Origin: JAVJUS01 sp040220455
Lineage (GTDB): Bacteria; Pseudomonadota; Alphaproteobacteria; DSM-16000; Inquilinaceae
DNA: 22,597 nt
Direction: 5' to 3'
Assembly (NCBI GenBank): GCA_040220455.1
Contig: JAVJUS010000105.1
Coordinates: 1 to 22,597, forward strand
Positions 15,152-22,597 of this stretch are shown here, piece after piece. The stretch's first letter is position 1. Every line of letters starts with the position of its first letter. Made by a program: the position numbers and the translations under genes. A model generated the notes under the pieces. The model made no database searches. It had not been told where the DNA came from and was given only the letters and a program-made list of their open reading frames with translations.

Positions 15152-15588
15152 AATGGTCCGCCGCCCCGCCGGGCTTCCGGCGCGGCAAGCGGGGGGCATT
15201 GTCGCGATCACGATCGGGGCCGCCGATCCGGCGTCGGCAAGGATCGAAGGAGCAAGTCTCGCTGTCGCCCGGAAGGCCCCTGGACACGACGCGCCATCAT
15301 GGGCGCGTCGGGCACGCCGATGATAGACGCGCATAGGGCGCAACCCGTGCGCGTCGGCCCTGACCGAACGGCATAGTCCCCATCGACCGATCGGCTATGC
15401 CCGGCACGGGAACGGCGCGGAGGCCGCCGATCCGCCAGCGTGCCCCCCAAGGGCGGCGCCGCGATCGTCGCCCCGTCCCGAAAACAGGAAATCGTTAACT
15501 CCCTTAGCGTAAGGCAGGATCGGTCGGCGCCCGAAGCCGGCCCGCCCGTATGCCACCGCCCGATCATCGCCGGAGGACCTTGCCCGCG
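15152..15588. other. Intergenic region, possible minus-strand small transcript
   Basis: No convincing protein gene. The inverted repeat GCATAG...CTATGC spans 15371-15400, and CGCATAGGGCGC nearby (15330-15341) repeats the CATAG core. TATCAT occurs on the minus strand near 15320-15325 but without a good -35. The stretch at 15479-15515 is AT-richer and may contain the promoter of the peptidase gene. The terminator at 15110-15151 implies some minus-strand transcription through here. Confidence 0.4.
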
Positions 15589-16254
15589 ATGCCGCGTCCG
15601 GACCTGCCAGACCTTTCCGACACCGCCCGGCGAGAGGCAGCCTCCCTGGGGCTCGGCCGCCGCCGCGTCCTTGCCGGTCTCGGCCTCGCGGCGGCCGGCC
15701 TCGCCGCTCCGATCGCCCGTGCCGCGCCGCCCCGCGCGCCGGAAGCACCACCGGCGCCCCCGAAGCCCGGCCCCTCGGTCGTGCCCGACGTGCTGCGTTC
15801 CCTGCCGCAGCGCCAGCTCAATCTCTTCAACGCCAACACCGGCGAGTGGGTGTCCGCGGTCTACTGGCGCGACGGCGCCTATCGCGAGGACGTGCTGGGC
15901 TATGTCGACTGGCTGCTGCGCGACTGGCGGCAAGCGGCGATCCGGCCCGTGGCGCGCGACACGCTCGACATCCTGTGCGCGCTGACGCGCCTCGTCGACT
16001 TCGACGGCTGGATCAACGTGACCTCGGGCTACCGGACCCGGGCGACCAATACGCTGCTGGCCCGGACGGAGAGCGGCGTGGCGCCGCAGAGCCTGCACCT
16101 TCAGGCCCGGGCGATCGACTTCCATCTCCCCGACCGGCGGCTCGACTTCGTCAACCGCCTGGCGCTCGATCTCAACGCCGGGGGCGTCGGCTACTATCCC
16201 GCCAACCATTTCTTGCACGTCGACAACGGCCGGGTGCGCAACTGGCGCGGCTGA
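15589..16254 (+). CDS. Tat-exported M15/DUF882 (MepK/YcbK-like) murein peptidase
   Basis: A 221-residue exported protein. A twin-arginine signal (GRRRVLAGLGLAAAGLAAP, residues 23-41) ends near ARA-A (about 43-45). After a Pro/Ala linker comes the DUF882/peptidase M15A domain, with YVDWLLRDWR, NVTSGYRTRATN and then the zinc motifs SLHLQARAIDF (H170, D177) and HFLHVDNG (H210, D212). These match SxHxxGxAxD and HxDxG of the family, although the first Gly is Ala (LQAR). E. coli MepK cleaves peptidoglycan cross-links; the same role in the periplasm is inferred here. The start at 15589 has GGAGGA about 11 nt upstream. The frame opens earlier, at 15550, but that would break the signal peptide layout. 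Confidence 0.85.
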   Translation: MPRPDLPDLSDTARREAASLGLGRRRVLAGLGLAAAGLAAPIARAAPPRAPEAPPAPPKPGPSVVPDVLRSLPQRQLNLFNANTGEWVSAVYWRDGAYREDVLGYVDWLLRDWRQAAIRPVARDTLDILCALTRLVDFDGWINVTSGYRTRATNTLLARTESGVAPQSLHLQARAIDFHLPDRRLDFVNRLALDLNAGGVGYYPANHFLHVDNGRVRNWRG

Positions 16255-16291
16255 GTCGGACTCTTCCCCGCGCCCGACGGGCCGGACGACC

Positions 16292-17407
16292 TCAGGCGCC
16301 GTCGCCGGTCAGATCGCCGGCCGTTGCCTTGCGCGGCGAGAGCGCGCGCTGCAGGAAGGCGCCCAGGTCCCGGTTCGAACGGGCCCGGACCTCGTCGTCC
16401 CGACCGATGAGATAGCCCTCGCCGCCGACGCACAGGCCGAGGATCACCTTGCGCAGGAAGCCGTTGAGCATCGGCAGGCCGGAACGCCGGTCGCGCGGGA
16501 TGCCCGACCCGTCGACGCTCAGGCTGCACGGCGCCAGGTTGCGCCCGATCGGTCGCGGGCCGGCGAAGGACCCGTCCCACTGGTGATAGGCGCCGTCGTA
16601 CCAGACCTGGCGCACCCGGCTGCCGGCCTCGTCGAGATCGTCGGCGATCTCCGCGCAGCGCTCCGGATCGACGATCGCGTCCTCGGTGCCCGCCAGCATG
16701 ATGACCGGCGCGCCGGTCGTGGCCGGATCCTCGAAGCGTGCGATGCACGGGCCGTAGAAGGCGGCGTGCGCGGCGAATCGCGGCCCCCCGGGCGCGACCG
16801 CCTCGGCCACCTGGTCGTAGACGGCGAAGACGCTCGCCATCGCGCCGTACGAGAATCCGATCAGCGCCACGCGATCGCCGTCCACGTCCTCGCGTGCCGC
16901 GAGATAGTCGAGCGCGCCGTAGGCGTCGGCCACCAGCATCGTCTCGGTGATCGACAACAGCCGGTCGACGAAGCCGGTGGCGAGATCGCGCCGGGCGGCG
17001 AAGGCATCGACCACGATGGCGGCGAAGCCCATGGCGGCGAACTGGCGCGCGTAGGTCGGCTCCCGCCGGCCGATCACGCCGCCCGCCCCGTGCACCAGCA
17101 CGACCGCCGGCATCGGCGCCTCGCGCGCCTCGGGCGGCGGCAGGAACAGGCGGCCGTGGCCGTCGCGCGGCGGCGACGCCTCGGGATCGCCCGCGTCGGA
17201 CAGGATGAACGGATCGGCGGTGGCGAAGCGGACGTCGAAGCTCTCGACCCCCGCCAGAGCCTCGCCGTCCGGCCAGGGCCGCGTCAGCCGGTCGAGATCC
17301 GCCGCGCTGGCCGCCGTCGCCATACCGAACGACGCCGGCAAGGCGAGCGACGCCGCAAGGACGATCGACGACAGGGCGCGGCGCGCCGGGGCGGGAAGTC
17401 TCGGCAT
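16292..17407 (-). CDS. Secreted dienelactone hydrolase-family alpha/beta hydrolase
   Basis: A 371-residue protein. It has a signal peptide (basic start RLPAPARR, hydrophobic core, cleavage near residue 35 at ASA-A), so it is likely periplasmic. The alpha/beta hydrolase core begins PAVVLVHGAGGVIGRREP (oxyanion region). It has the nucleophile elbow GFSYGA (S186), LAGTEDAIVDP with D243 as the probable acid, and DGAYHQW (H275). Together these form a complete Ser-Asp-His triad in dienelactone-hydrolase order, but with Ser in place of the Cys of true dienelactone hydrolases. The C-terminus adds about 90 residues with GEGYLIGRDDEVRARS. Substrate unknown. ATG at 17407 is chosen for the signal peptide; the frame remains open to 17815 without conserved sequence. 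It is convergent with the peptidase gene. The 296 bp upstream, to the acyltransferase stop, show no gene. Confidence 0.82.
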   Translation of the reverse strand: MPRLPAPARRALSSIVLAASLALPASFGMATAASAADLDRLTRPWPDGEALAGVESFDVRFATADPFILSDAGDPEASPPRDGHGRLFLPPPEAREAPMPAVVLVHGAGGVIGRREPTYARQFAAMGFAAIVVDAFAARRDLATGFVDRLLSITETMLVADAYGALDYLAAREDVDGDRVALIGFSYGAMASVFAVYDQVAEAVAPGGPRFAAHAAFYGPCIARFEDPATTGAPVIMLAGTEDAIVDPERCAEIADDLDEAGSRVRQVWYDGAYHQWDGSFAGPRPIGRNLAPCSLSVDGSGIPRDRRSGLPMLNGFLRKVILGLCVGGEGYLIGRDDEVRARSNRDLGAFLQRALSPRKATAGDLTGDGA

Positions 17408-17703
17408 GGGCGGGCTCGTTCGGGAAGCTCGGCGGCTCGGAGCGGGGTCGGGCGCGACGAAGGCCGGCGACCGGGGAGATTGCCTTGATATCGCTCGCGA
17501 CCGCGCCACGGCAATGCCTAAACATCCATTCGCGATTCTGATCGGGGTCGTCTTCATGAACCATGCACGCCATGGATGGCGACAGCGTCGGCGGTCGTTC
17601 CACCAGGTCGATTGCCCAATCTTCGACAGCCTGAAGCTCTCACCCGGAGCCGGCGGCATCGGCCCGCGGAACCGTGCCGGGTGCCAGCCGCAGGCCGATC
17701 GTT

Positions 17704-18813
17704 TCACGCTCCTACGACGACGCGGCTTCGTCCCCCCAGAGCCAGCTTCACCGTCGACGTCGCCAGCAAACTCAAGGCGAACACCAACAGGGCGTAGATC
17801 GCCAGGTCGAGCCATGGGTTTCCGCTGCGGGGCGGCTCACCATCCGTCAGGCCGCCGATCACGAAACCGATGATCGGATGGAGAAAGAAAACTCCGAAAC
17901 TCAATTTCGCAATGTGGTTCAATGTTCCCGTCAGCGGCTGTCCCCAAATGTGAAGAATGCTGCAGAAGAACACGATACCAATCATTTTTTGAACGAACAT
18001 GAAATCGAAAACGGGGGTGAGAGGCTGGGCGCGAATGTTGCCGACATGCCCGACCAGCAGTGCCTGGATCGCGGCGACGACGATCAGCCCGATGCCGGAC
18101 AGCACCAGGACATCCGGCCGGCCGATGAACCGGACGAAGACCGTACGATCACGCGCGCACAGGATCCCGAACATATAGAACGGCAGGAAGTAAAGCACGT
18201 TGTGGATCTGATCGACATCCGGCACCGGAGGGCGGTGCACGACCAGCGCAACGGCGGCGGCGGCGCCGAACAGCAGCCACCCCCACACCCGCCGCAGTCG
18301 AATGAACGCATCGAACAGCGGCGACATCAAAAACAAGCAAAAAATAAACGGAATGAACCAATAAGCTTGCATCATGTTGCCAGTCGTCAGCAAGAATACC
18401 AGCGTCATGAACATGGATTCCAGGACCGGGCCCTCACCGTTCTGTACGGAAACGTGCCAACTCCCCGCCAGCATGGTGTAGACGGCCAGCGGAAATCCTA
18501 ATATTAGATAAGGAACCAAAACGTTGACGACTTTTTTATTCATAAATTCCGCGTAGTTTAAACGATTATGGAATACATGATAATATAAAAAACCTGAAAC
18601 GAATACGAAATAGGCTGTCCCTCCAGTGATCAAGTTGAGGAGAACATAGATGAGATTGCCCTCGGGAGGCGGAAACACGGGAAAGGCCAGCCAATACATG
18701 TGACCGGCGACGATCAGGAAGATGGCGACGGCCCGGAAGTTGTCGATGAACACGATCTTCGCAGGACGGGCCGGAGCCGGTGCGCTCGTGGCTGTCTCAC
18801 GCGGGTCGGTCAT
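17704..18813 (-). CDS. Membrane acyltransferase, family 3 (OafA/WecH-like)
   Basis: A 369-residue integral membrane protein with about ten to eleven hydrophobic helices. The family motif is KIVFIDNFRAVAIFLIVAGH in the first helix, where the conserved H follows the R. Later helices include GTAYFVFVSGFLYYHVF, QAYWFIPFIFCLFLMSP and LSFGVFFLHPIIGFVIGG. Members transfer acetyl or other acyl groups to sugars or other surface molecules at the inner membrane. The start at 18813 has AAGGGACC 7-8 nt upstream. The central part (about 17900-18660) is visibly AT-richer than all other genes here and uses A/T-ending codons, a sign of acquisition by transfer. It is adjacent to an IS1380 relic and near polysaccharide genes, so O-acylation of a surface glycan is a reasonable inference. 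Confidence 0.87.
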   Translation of the reverse strand: MTDPRETATSAPAPARPAKIVFIDNFRAVAIFLIVAGHMYWLAFPVFPPPEGNLIYVLLNLITGGTAYFVFVSGFLYYHVFHNRLNYAEFMNKKVVNVLVPYLILGFPLAVYTMLAGSWHVSVQNGEGPVLESMFMTLVFLLTTGNMMQAYWFIPFIFCLFLMSPLFDAFIRLRRVWGWLLFGAAAAVALVVHRPPVPDVDQIHNVLYFLPFYMFGILCARDRTVFVRFIGRPDVLVLSGIGLIVVAAIQALLVGHVGNIRAQPLTPVFDFMFVQKMIGIVFFCSILHIWGQPLTGTLNHIAKLSFGVFFLHPIIGFVIGGLTDGEPPRSGNPWLDLAIYALLVFALSLLATSTVKLALGGRSRVVVGA

Positions 18814-18974
18814 GTTCAGGTCCCTTGGGTCTGCCGGTTCCGCCCGCCAGCGATTGCGATCGGCGCACTCCCGGACGCGACGGGACCGCGATCGGGGGCG
18901 AGGGTCGCGGGCAACGCGGTGCGAAAGCGGCCCGCTCCGTGGCTATCTCGACCGGCGTGCGTCCAAGCCTGCAT

Positions 18975-19412
18975 CGCGTCGATTCAGCGCCCCGGCAGGT
19001 CGGAAAGGGCGCCGGGTTTCTCGGGCCGTGTCGGCGTTTCGGTCTCGAACCGTCCCGTCGCGCCCGCCGACGCCGCCCCGCGCTTCACGGCGCTTCCGCC
19101 CATGAACTGGCACATGAGCGGATCACGGCAGAGCCGGACGGCATCGCTGACGCCCTCGCCGCCGGCGAGCCGCGAGAAGATCGACTGACGCGGCACGCCG
19201 TCGAGAGGGTGACGGCGGTTCCGGCCGGTGCGCTCATCGGCGAGCGGACCGGCGGCCCGGTCGGTCGGGCCGAGAGCATCGTCCGGTTCACGGTGCTGGA
19301 GCAAGCCACCGTCCGAACCGATCGAGGATCCCGGGATCGCGACTTCGACGGACCGGTCGAATTCGCGCCGCAAGAGGCCGGATCCAGCTTTACCCGTCGC
19401 GGTCGTGGCCAA
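18975..19412 (-). pseudogene. IS1380-family transposase remnant (N-terminal part)
   Basis: The translated frame matches the N-terminal part of IS1380-type transposases as I know them: an EFDRSVEVAIPGSSIGSDGGL start, LLQHREPDDALGPTDRAAGP, then GRNRRHPLDGVPRQSIFSRL, AGGEGVSDAVRL, and GRFETETPTRPEKPGALSDL. Intact relatives continue GxWIDxVHxRRP. Here the codon for that Trp is TGA (18984-18986) and the frame reads IDA beyond it, then loses similarity. About two thirds of the transposase, including the catalytic DDE core, is missing. So it is a decayed fragment, not a working IS. The first codon available is TTG at 19412. It lies between the AT-rich acyltransferase and the polysaccharide genes. 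Nothing supportable is seen in 18814-18974. Confidence 0.75.
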
Positions 19413-19439
19413 TACTCCGCTCCATGGCCGTCAGACCCC

Positions 19440-19458
19440 TGATATCATGACGATATCA
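19440..19458. repeat. Short palindrome TGATATC-N5-GATATCA
   Basis: Perfect 7-bp inverted repeat with a 5-nt spacer, about 28 bp upstream of the transposase relic. It could be part of the old IS end or an operator-like site. No second copy is seen at the other end of the relic, and there are no clear target duplications. Confidence 0.35.
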
Positions 19459-19525
19459 CGGTCAAGGGGCTGCCCGAAGCTCCGTCCATCCGGGCCGAAA
19501 GGACCCGGCGGGCCGGCCATGCGGT

Positions 19526-20134
19526 TCAGGACGCCATACGGGCGTCGCGATATTCCTGCGCGCGACCCAGAATACGCGTGCATTGGGCGACGCAGACCGT
19601 GTTCACCAGCGCGCCCTTGTCCCGCGCCGTGTCGGTCGGGCGGGTGTGCCGGGCGACCGCCTTCTTGAACCGGGCGTAGGACTGGTCGACCGCGTCCGAC
19701 ACGGTCTGCCAGAGCCGGCCGTCCTCCAGCCGCGGCAGGCGGCGCGACGCGCTCTCCAGCGCGATGGCGATGACCTCGTAATAGAAGCGGATCTCGTCGT
19801 CGAGCCGCCCGGCCACGGCATCCTCGGCGCTGATGCCCGGCTCCTCGCCGTCGCCGGCCAGGAACTCGAGGAAAGAGTACTGCATTTCGTCATTGATATA
19901 TTTGACGAATTCCTCCGTCTCCCCGCCGCGGTCCGCCATCAGGACGGAGACCGCCGAGGCGATCGCCCAAGCGTATAGGAACATCAGCTCCGAGACCGTA
20001 TGGCCCTGGCCGCTGCGCTCGCACCGGTCGACGAATTCACGCAGGCTCTCGCGCGCGGGCCGGTCGATCAGGGCATGGAAATCGTCGAAGAGCCGGGACG
20101 AACTGACGAATTCGACGGTCATGGCGGCGGTCAT
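19526..20134 (-). CDS. Hypothetical helical protein
   Basis: I do not recognise this family. The roughly 200-residue product is soluble and mainly helical. It starts with TVEFVSSSRLFDDFHALIDR, then SELMFLYAWAIASAVSVLMA (a moderately hydrophobic helix), an acidic middle (DEMQYSFLEFLAGDGEEPG), SRRLPRLEDGRLWQTVSDAV, and a basic end with NTVCVAQCTRILGRAQEYRD holding a CxxxC. There is no signal peptide, and the one hydrophobic helix is probably not a membrane anchor. Codon use is like the chromosomal genes and unlike the neighbouring acyltransferase. The start may be ATG 20134 or ATG 20122; neither has a strong SD. The frame stays open to 20605, but that part looks non-coding. It sits between an IS relic and a divergent sugar gene, which gives no clear functional hint. 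Confidence 0.65.
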   Translation of the reverse strand: MTAAMTVEFVSSSRLFDDFHALIDRPARESLREFVDRCERSGQGHTVSELMFLYAWAIASAVSVLMADRGGETEEFVKYINDEMQYSFLEFLAGDGEEPGISAEDAVAGRLDDEIRFYYEVIAIALESASRRLPRLEDGRLWQTVSDAVDQSYARFKKAVARHTRPTDTARDKGALVNTVCVAQCTRILGRAQEYRDARMAS

Positions 20135-20649
20135 GGGCGGGCTGGCCGATACAGGCGGTGCGATCGTGTGCGGTCGGGGCCGACAGTGGCCATGGCGTTT
20201 CGGGAGGCGGACACCGGCACGGGCATCGCCCGACGCCGGATTCACCCCCAAGAGGGTCGAGGGTATGATGCGGACCCGATAGCGGCGAAAACTCTTCCGA
20301 GTCCCGCCACCACACCTCGGAACCGCGGGCCTTCCATCCGATCCGCGTTCCTGCGCCTGCGCGCCGGCCGAGCGGTCCCGATCGCCCCGTCCTCGCCGGC
20401 CGGATCGATCGAAGGAGCCGCCGCCGGACGCGCCGGAGCGCGCACGGACCGTGCGAAATCCTCCCGAAGCGTAACCTGTTTCCGCCGTGGGGACCCGACA
20501 CGGAAGGCATAGACCGTGCGGGGCATCGGAGACCCGGACCACTTCCCGATGGCGGCCCCTATGACTGCCAAAGCGCAGTTGATCGGCTTTCTCCCCCGCC
20601 GCCAATATTCGTCCCGTCCTGGGCAGAACAAATCCACGGGATCAGAATC
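20135..20649. other. Intergenic region upstream of rfbF
   Basis: A 515-bp divergent region without a supportable gene. TTGATC (20579-20584) followed by AATATT about 19 bp later is a weak candidate rfbF promoter. The sequence just before the rfbF ATG (GGGATCAGAATC) is only a weak ribosome-binding site. Frames crossing the region look like GC-driven open frames. Confidence 0.5.
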
Positions 20650-21420
20650 ATGAAAGTCGGAATTCTCGCAGGCGGTCAGGGCACCCGGTTCGCCGAAGAG
20701 ACGTATCTGAGGCCGAAGCCGATGATCGAGATCGGCGGCCGGCCGATCCTGTGGCATATCATGAAGCACTACGCCCATTACGGGCACAAAGACTTCGTGA
20801 TCGCCCTGGGCTACAAGGGTGAGTACATCAAGAAATTCTTCCTTGAATACAGGGATCTGACCAGCAACCTGTCGATCAATCTCGGTACCGGCGACATCAA
20901 GGCGTCCGGCGGCGAGAATCTCGACTGGACGGTGGAGCTGGTCGATACCGGCGTAAGCACCAATACGGGGGGCCGCATCAAGCGGATCATTCCGTACATG
21001 GGCAACGAGACCTTCATGATGACCTGGGGCGACGGGGTCTCGGACATCGATCTGAGCGACCTGCTCGCCTATCACCGCCACCACGGCAAGCTGGTCACGG
21101 TGACATCCGTCCCGGCGCCCACCCGCTTCGGCTACATGCACTTCGACGGCGACATGGTCACGGCCTTCCAGGAGAAGCCGCAAGGCATGGACGGCTGGAT
21201 CAACGCCGCCTTCTTCGTCATGGAGCCGGGCGTCTACGACTATATCGACAACGACGACACCGCCTGGGAGCTGCAGCCCATGCAGCGTCTGGCCGCCGAT
21301 GGCCAGCTCATGGCCTATCGCCACAACTCGTTCTGGAAGTGCATGGACACGCAGCGCGACAAGCAGCAGCTGCAGGCCATGTGGGAGAGCGAGTCCGTTC
21401 CGTGGCGCGTGTGGGAGTGA
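20650..21420 (+). CDS. rfbF: Glucose-1-phosphate cytidylyltransferase
   Basis: Makes CDP-glucose from CTP and glucose 1-phosphate, the first step toward CDP-linked 3,6-dideoxyhexoses and related surface sugars. It is 256 residues, the usual size. The nucleotidyltransferase start KVGILAGGQGTRFAEETYLR and RPKPMIEIGGRPILWHIMKH is characteristic of RfbF. It is followed by FVIALGYKGEYIKKFF, MMTWGDGVSDIDL (metal/product Asp), EKPQGMDGWINAAFFV and SFWKCMDTQRDKQQL. The start at 20650 fits the family start exactly. The SDR gene starts 5 nt after its stop, so the two form an operon. The next CDP-glucose genes (4,6-dehydratase RfbG, RfbH) are not in the window. Confidence 0.94.
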   Translation: MKVGILAGGQGTRFAEETYLRPKPMIEIGGRPILWHIMKHYAHYGHKDFVIALGYKGEYIKKFFLEYRDLTSNLSINLGTGDIKASGGENLDWTVELVDTGVSTNTGGRIKRIIPYMGNETFMMTWGDGVSDIDLSDLLAYHRHHGKLVTVTSVPAPTRFGYMHFDGDMVTAFQEKPQGMDGWINAAFFVMEPGVYDYIDNDDTAWELQPMQRLAADGQLMAYRHNSFWKCMDTQRDKQQLQAMWESESVPWRVWE

Positions 21421-21425
21421 CCCCT

Positions 21426-22478
21426 GTGAAAGTCCTCGTTACCGGCCATCGCGGCTATATCGGCAGCGTTCTCGTCCCGCTCTTCCAGGCGGCGGGCCAC
21501 GAGGTCCGCGGCCTCGACAGCGACCTCTTCGCGCGTTCCACCTACGGCCCGGCCTCGGCGCTGCCGACGGTCGACGAGGTGCGGCGCGACATCCGCGACG
21601 TGACGATCGACGACGTGCGCGGCGTCGACGCCGTCGTCCACCTGGCCGGCATGGCCAACGACCCGATGGGCGACCTGGTCCCCGAGGTCACCATGGCGGT
21701 GAACCACGAGGCGACGGTCCGACTGGCCGGGCTGGCCAAGGAGGCCGGCATCGAGCGCTTCGTCTTCTCCTCCTCCTGCAGCGTCTACGGCGCGGCGACG
21801 GAGGAGTGGGTGACCGAGACCTCGCGCCCGAATCCCGTCACGCCCTACGGGCAGTCGAAGCTCGACGCCGAGCACGACCTGATCGCGCTCGCCGACGACC
21901 GCTTCACGCCGGTCTTCATGCGCTCGGCCACGGCCTACGGCTTCAGCCCGCGCATCCGGTTCGACCTGGTGATCAACAACCTGGCGGCCTACGCCTTCAC
22001 CAAGGGCGCGGTGTTCATCAAGTCCGACGGCATGCCGTGGCGTCCGGTCGTCCATATCGAGGACATCGCCCGGGCCATGCTCGCCGCCGTCGAGGCGCCG
22101 CGCGACGTGGTCCATGGCGAGGCGTTCAACGTCGGCCAGACCACCGAGAACTACCGGATCCACGAGCTCGCCTCGATCGTCGAGCGCACGGTTCCGGACT
22201 CGAAGGTCGAGTACGCGCCGGGCAACAACCCGGACAAGCGCACCTATCGCGTCGACTGCACCAAGATCGCCCGCACCCTGCACGGCTTCAAGCCGCAGTG
22301 GACGGCCGAGCGAGGCGCGCAGGAGCTCTACCGCCACTACAAGGCGATCGGGCTCACCGAATCGGAGTTCGAGGGCCCGCGCTACCAGCGCCTGGCGCAT
22401 CTCAAGGGGCTGATCGCCTCCGGCGATGTCGACGAGGCGTTCCGCTGGCAGACGGCCCCGGAGGCGGCGACCGCCTGA
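21426..22478 (+). CDS. NAD-dependent epimerase/dehydratase (extended SDR) of a surface-sugar locus
   Basis: A 350-residue extended SDR. The NAD-binding motif is KVLVTGHRGYIGSVLVPLF (TGxxGxxG), followed by VVHLAGMANDPMGD. The catalytic Ser lies in FSSSCSVYG and the YxxxK in PYGQSKLDAEH (Y141, K145). RSATAYGFSPRIRFDLVIN, RPVVHIEDIARA and EAFNVGQTTENYRI are substrate-domain motifs of sugar-nucleotide epimerases/dehydratases. It is probably not RfbG, whose typical start differs. GTG at 21426 is chosen because GGGAG lies about 9 nt upstream. Another GTG at 21417 overlaps the rfbF stop (GTGA) but has no room for an SD. Translational coupling with rfbF is likely. Substrate cannot be fixed; a CDP-sugar or another nucleotide sugar of the same cluster is inferred. 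Confidence 0.88.
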   Translation: MKVLVTGHRGYIGSVLVPLFQAAGHEVRGLDSDLFARSTYGPASALPTVDEVRRDIRDVTIDDVRGVDAVVHLAGMANDPMGDLVPEVTMAVNHEATVRLAGLAKEAGIERFVFSSSCSVYGAATEEWVTETSRPNPVTPYGQSKLDAEHDLIALADDRFTPVFMRSATAYGFSPRIRFDLVINNLAAYAFTKGAVFIKSDGMPWRPVVHIEDIARAMLAAVEAPRDVVHGEAFNVGQTTENYRIHELASIVERTVPDSKVEYAPGNNPDKRTYRVDCTKIARTLHGFKPQWTAERGAQELYRHYKAIGLTESEFEGPRYQRLAHLKGLIASGDVDEAFRWQTAPEAATA

Positions 22479-22597
22479 CCGGCGTCGCGCCTCCCGGCCC
22501 GGGCCGCCCCCCCCTCGGAGCGACGGACGGGGCCGCCCGTGAGAGTGAACCGGCCGCCCGCCCGGCGCCGCCGCCCAGCCCGTGACCGGCCGGGCGG
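22479..22597. other. Terminal GC-rich stretch after the SDR gene
   Basis: Runs of C and G with no hairpin plus T-run. A GTG at 22539 opens a frame (VRVNRPPARRRR) that reaches the window edge and could be the start of the next gene, but the peptide is low-complexity and unsupported. Confidence 0.3.

Noticed and set aside
15208..15570. Minus frame ending 57 nt before the orphan terminator
   Set aside because: Its stop is well placed, but the peptide is unremarkable, has no SD that I can see, and its longer form is an antisense shadow of the peptidase gene. A non-coding transcript is the better guess.
16360..16385. GGTTCGAACG resembling a tRNA T-arm
   Set aside because: Lies inside the dienelactone hydrolase gene and no acceptor or anticodon stems can be found around it.
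18984..19412. Intact 142-residue hypothetical gene
   Set aside because: It aligns in memory with the N-terminal part of IS1380 transposases and ends at a TGA replacing a conserved Trp, so it is a pseudogene fragment.
22539..22597. Start of a further plus-strand gene at the right edge
   Set aside because: Only about 19 codons of Arg/Pro-rich sequence are visible with no good SD; cannot be supported.

Overview
The window is very GC-rich DNA, almost certainly from an alphaproteobacterium and most like a Rhodospirillales-type lineage. The evidence is an ftsZ tail ending in the SLDIPAFLRRQAN motif followed by lpxC, the long alphaproteobacterial-type dCTP deaminase, a bamD-recN pair, the Cys-poor form of L36, and a glcDEF operon. 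The genus cannot be fixed from sequence reading alone.

Left part (1-5.9 kb): housekeeping envelope and DNA genes. These are the 3' end of ftsZ with a strong intrinsic terminator, lpxC (lipid A), a REP/MITE-like inverted repeat between convergent genes, dcd (minus strand), bamD (outer-membrane protein assembly lipoprotein) and recN (DNA repair).

Middle-left (5.9-8.8 kb): recN is followed by a non-coding block with four copies of a structured repeat and then a 3-repeat, 2-spacer CRISPR mini-array. The array has 28-nt repeats, 33-nt spacers and an exact 61-nt period, and its repeat looks like type I-E. An AT-richer leader with an IHF-like site lies on its right side. No cas gene is in the window. 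tlyA (rRNA methyltransferase) and an unusual DAO-family FAD oxidoreductase follow, divergently oriented.

Middle (8.8-15 kb, all minus strand): glcD-glcE-glcF encode the three glycolate oxidase subunits. Upstream lie a GC-rich spacer with a 17-bp tandem repeat, a 60-residue Arg-rich ORF with a strong Shine-Dalgarno sequence, rpmJ with a near-consensus promoter and a leader hairpin, and a SAM-dependent methyltransferase.

Right part (15-22.6 kb): an intergenic region holds an apparently ownerless minus-strand terminator. Then come a Tat-exported M15/MepK-like peptidase, a secreted dienelactone-hydrolase-family protein, an AT-richer membrane acyltransferase, a decayed IS1380-family transposase, an unknown helical protein, and the start of a surface-polysaccharide locus (rfbF plus an extended SDR). 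The composition shift, the IS relic and the sugar genes suggest that about 17.7-22.5 kb is accessory DNA.
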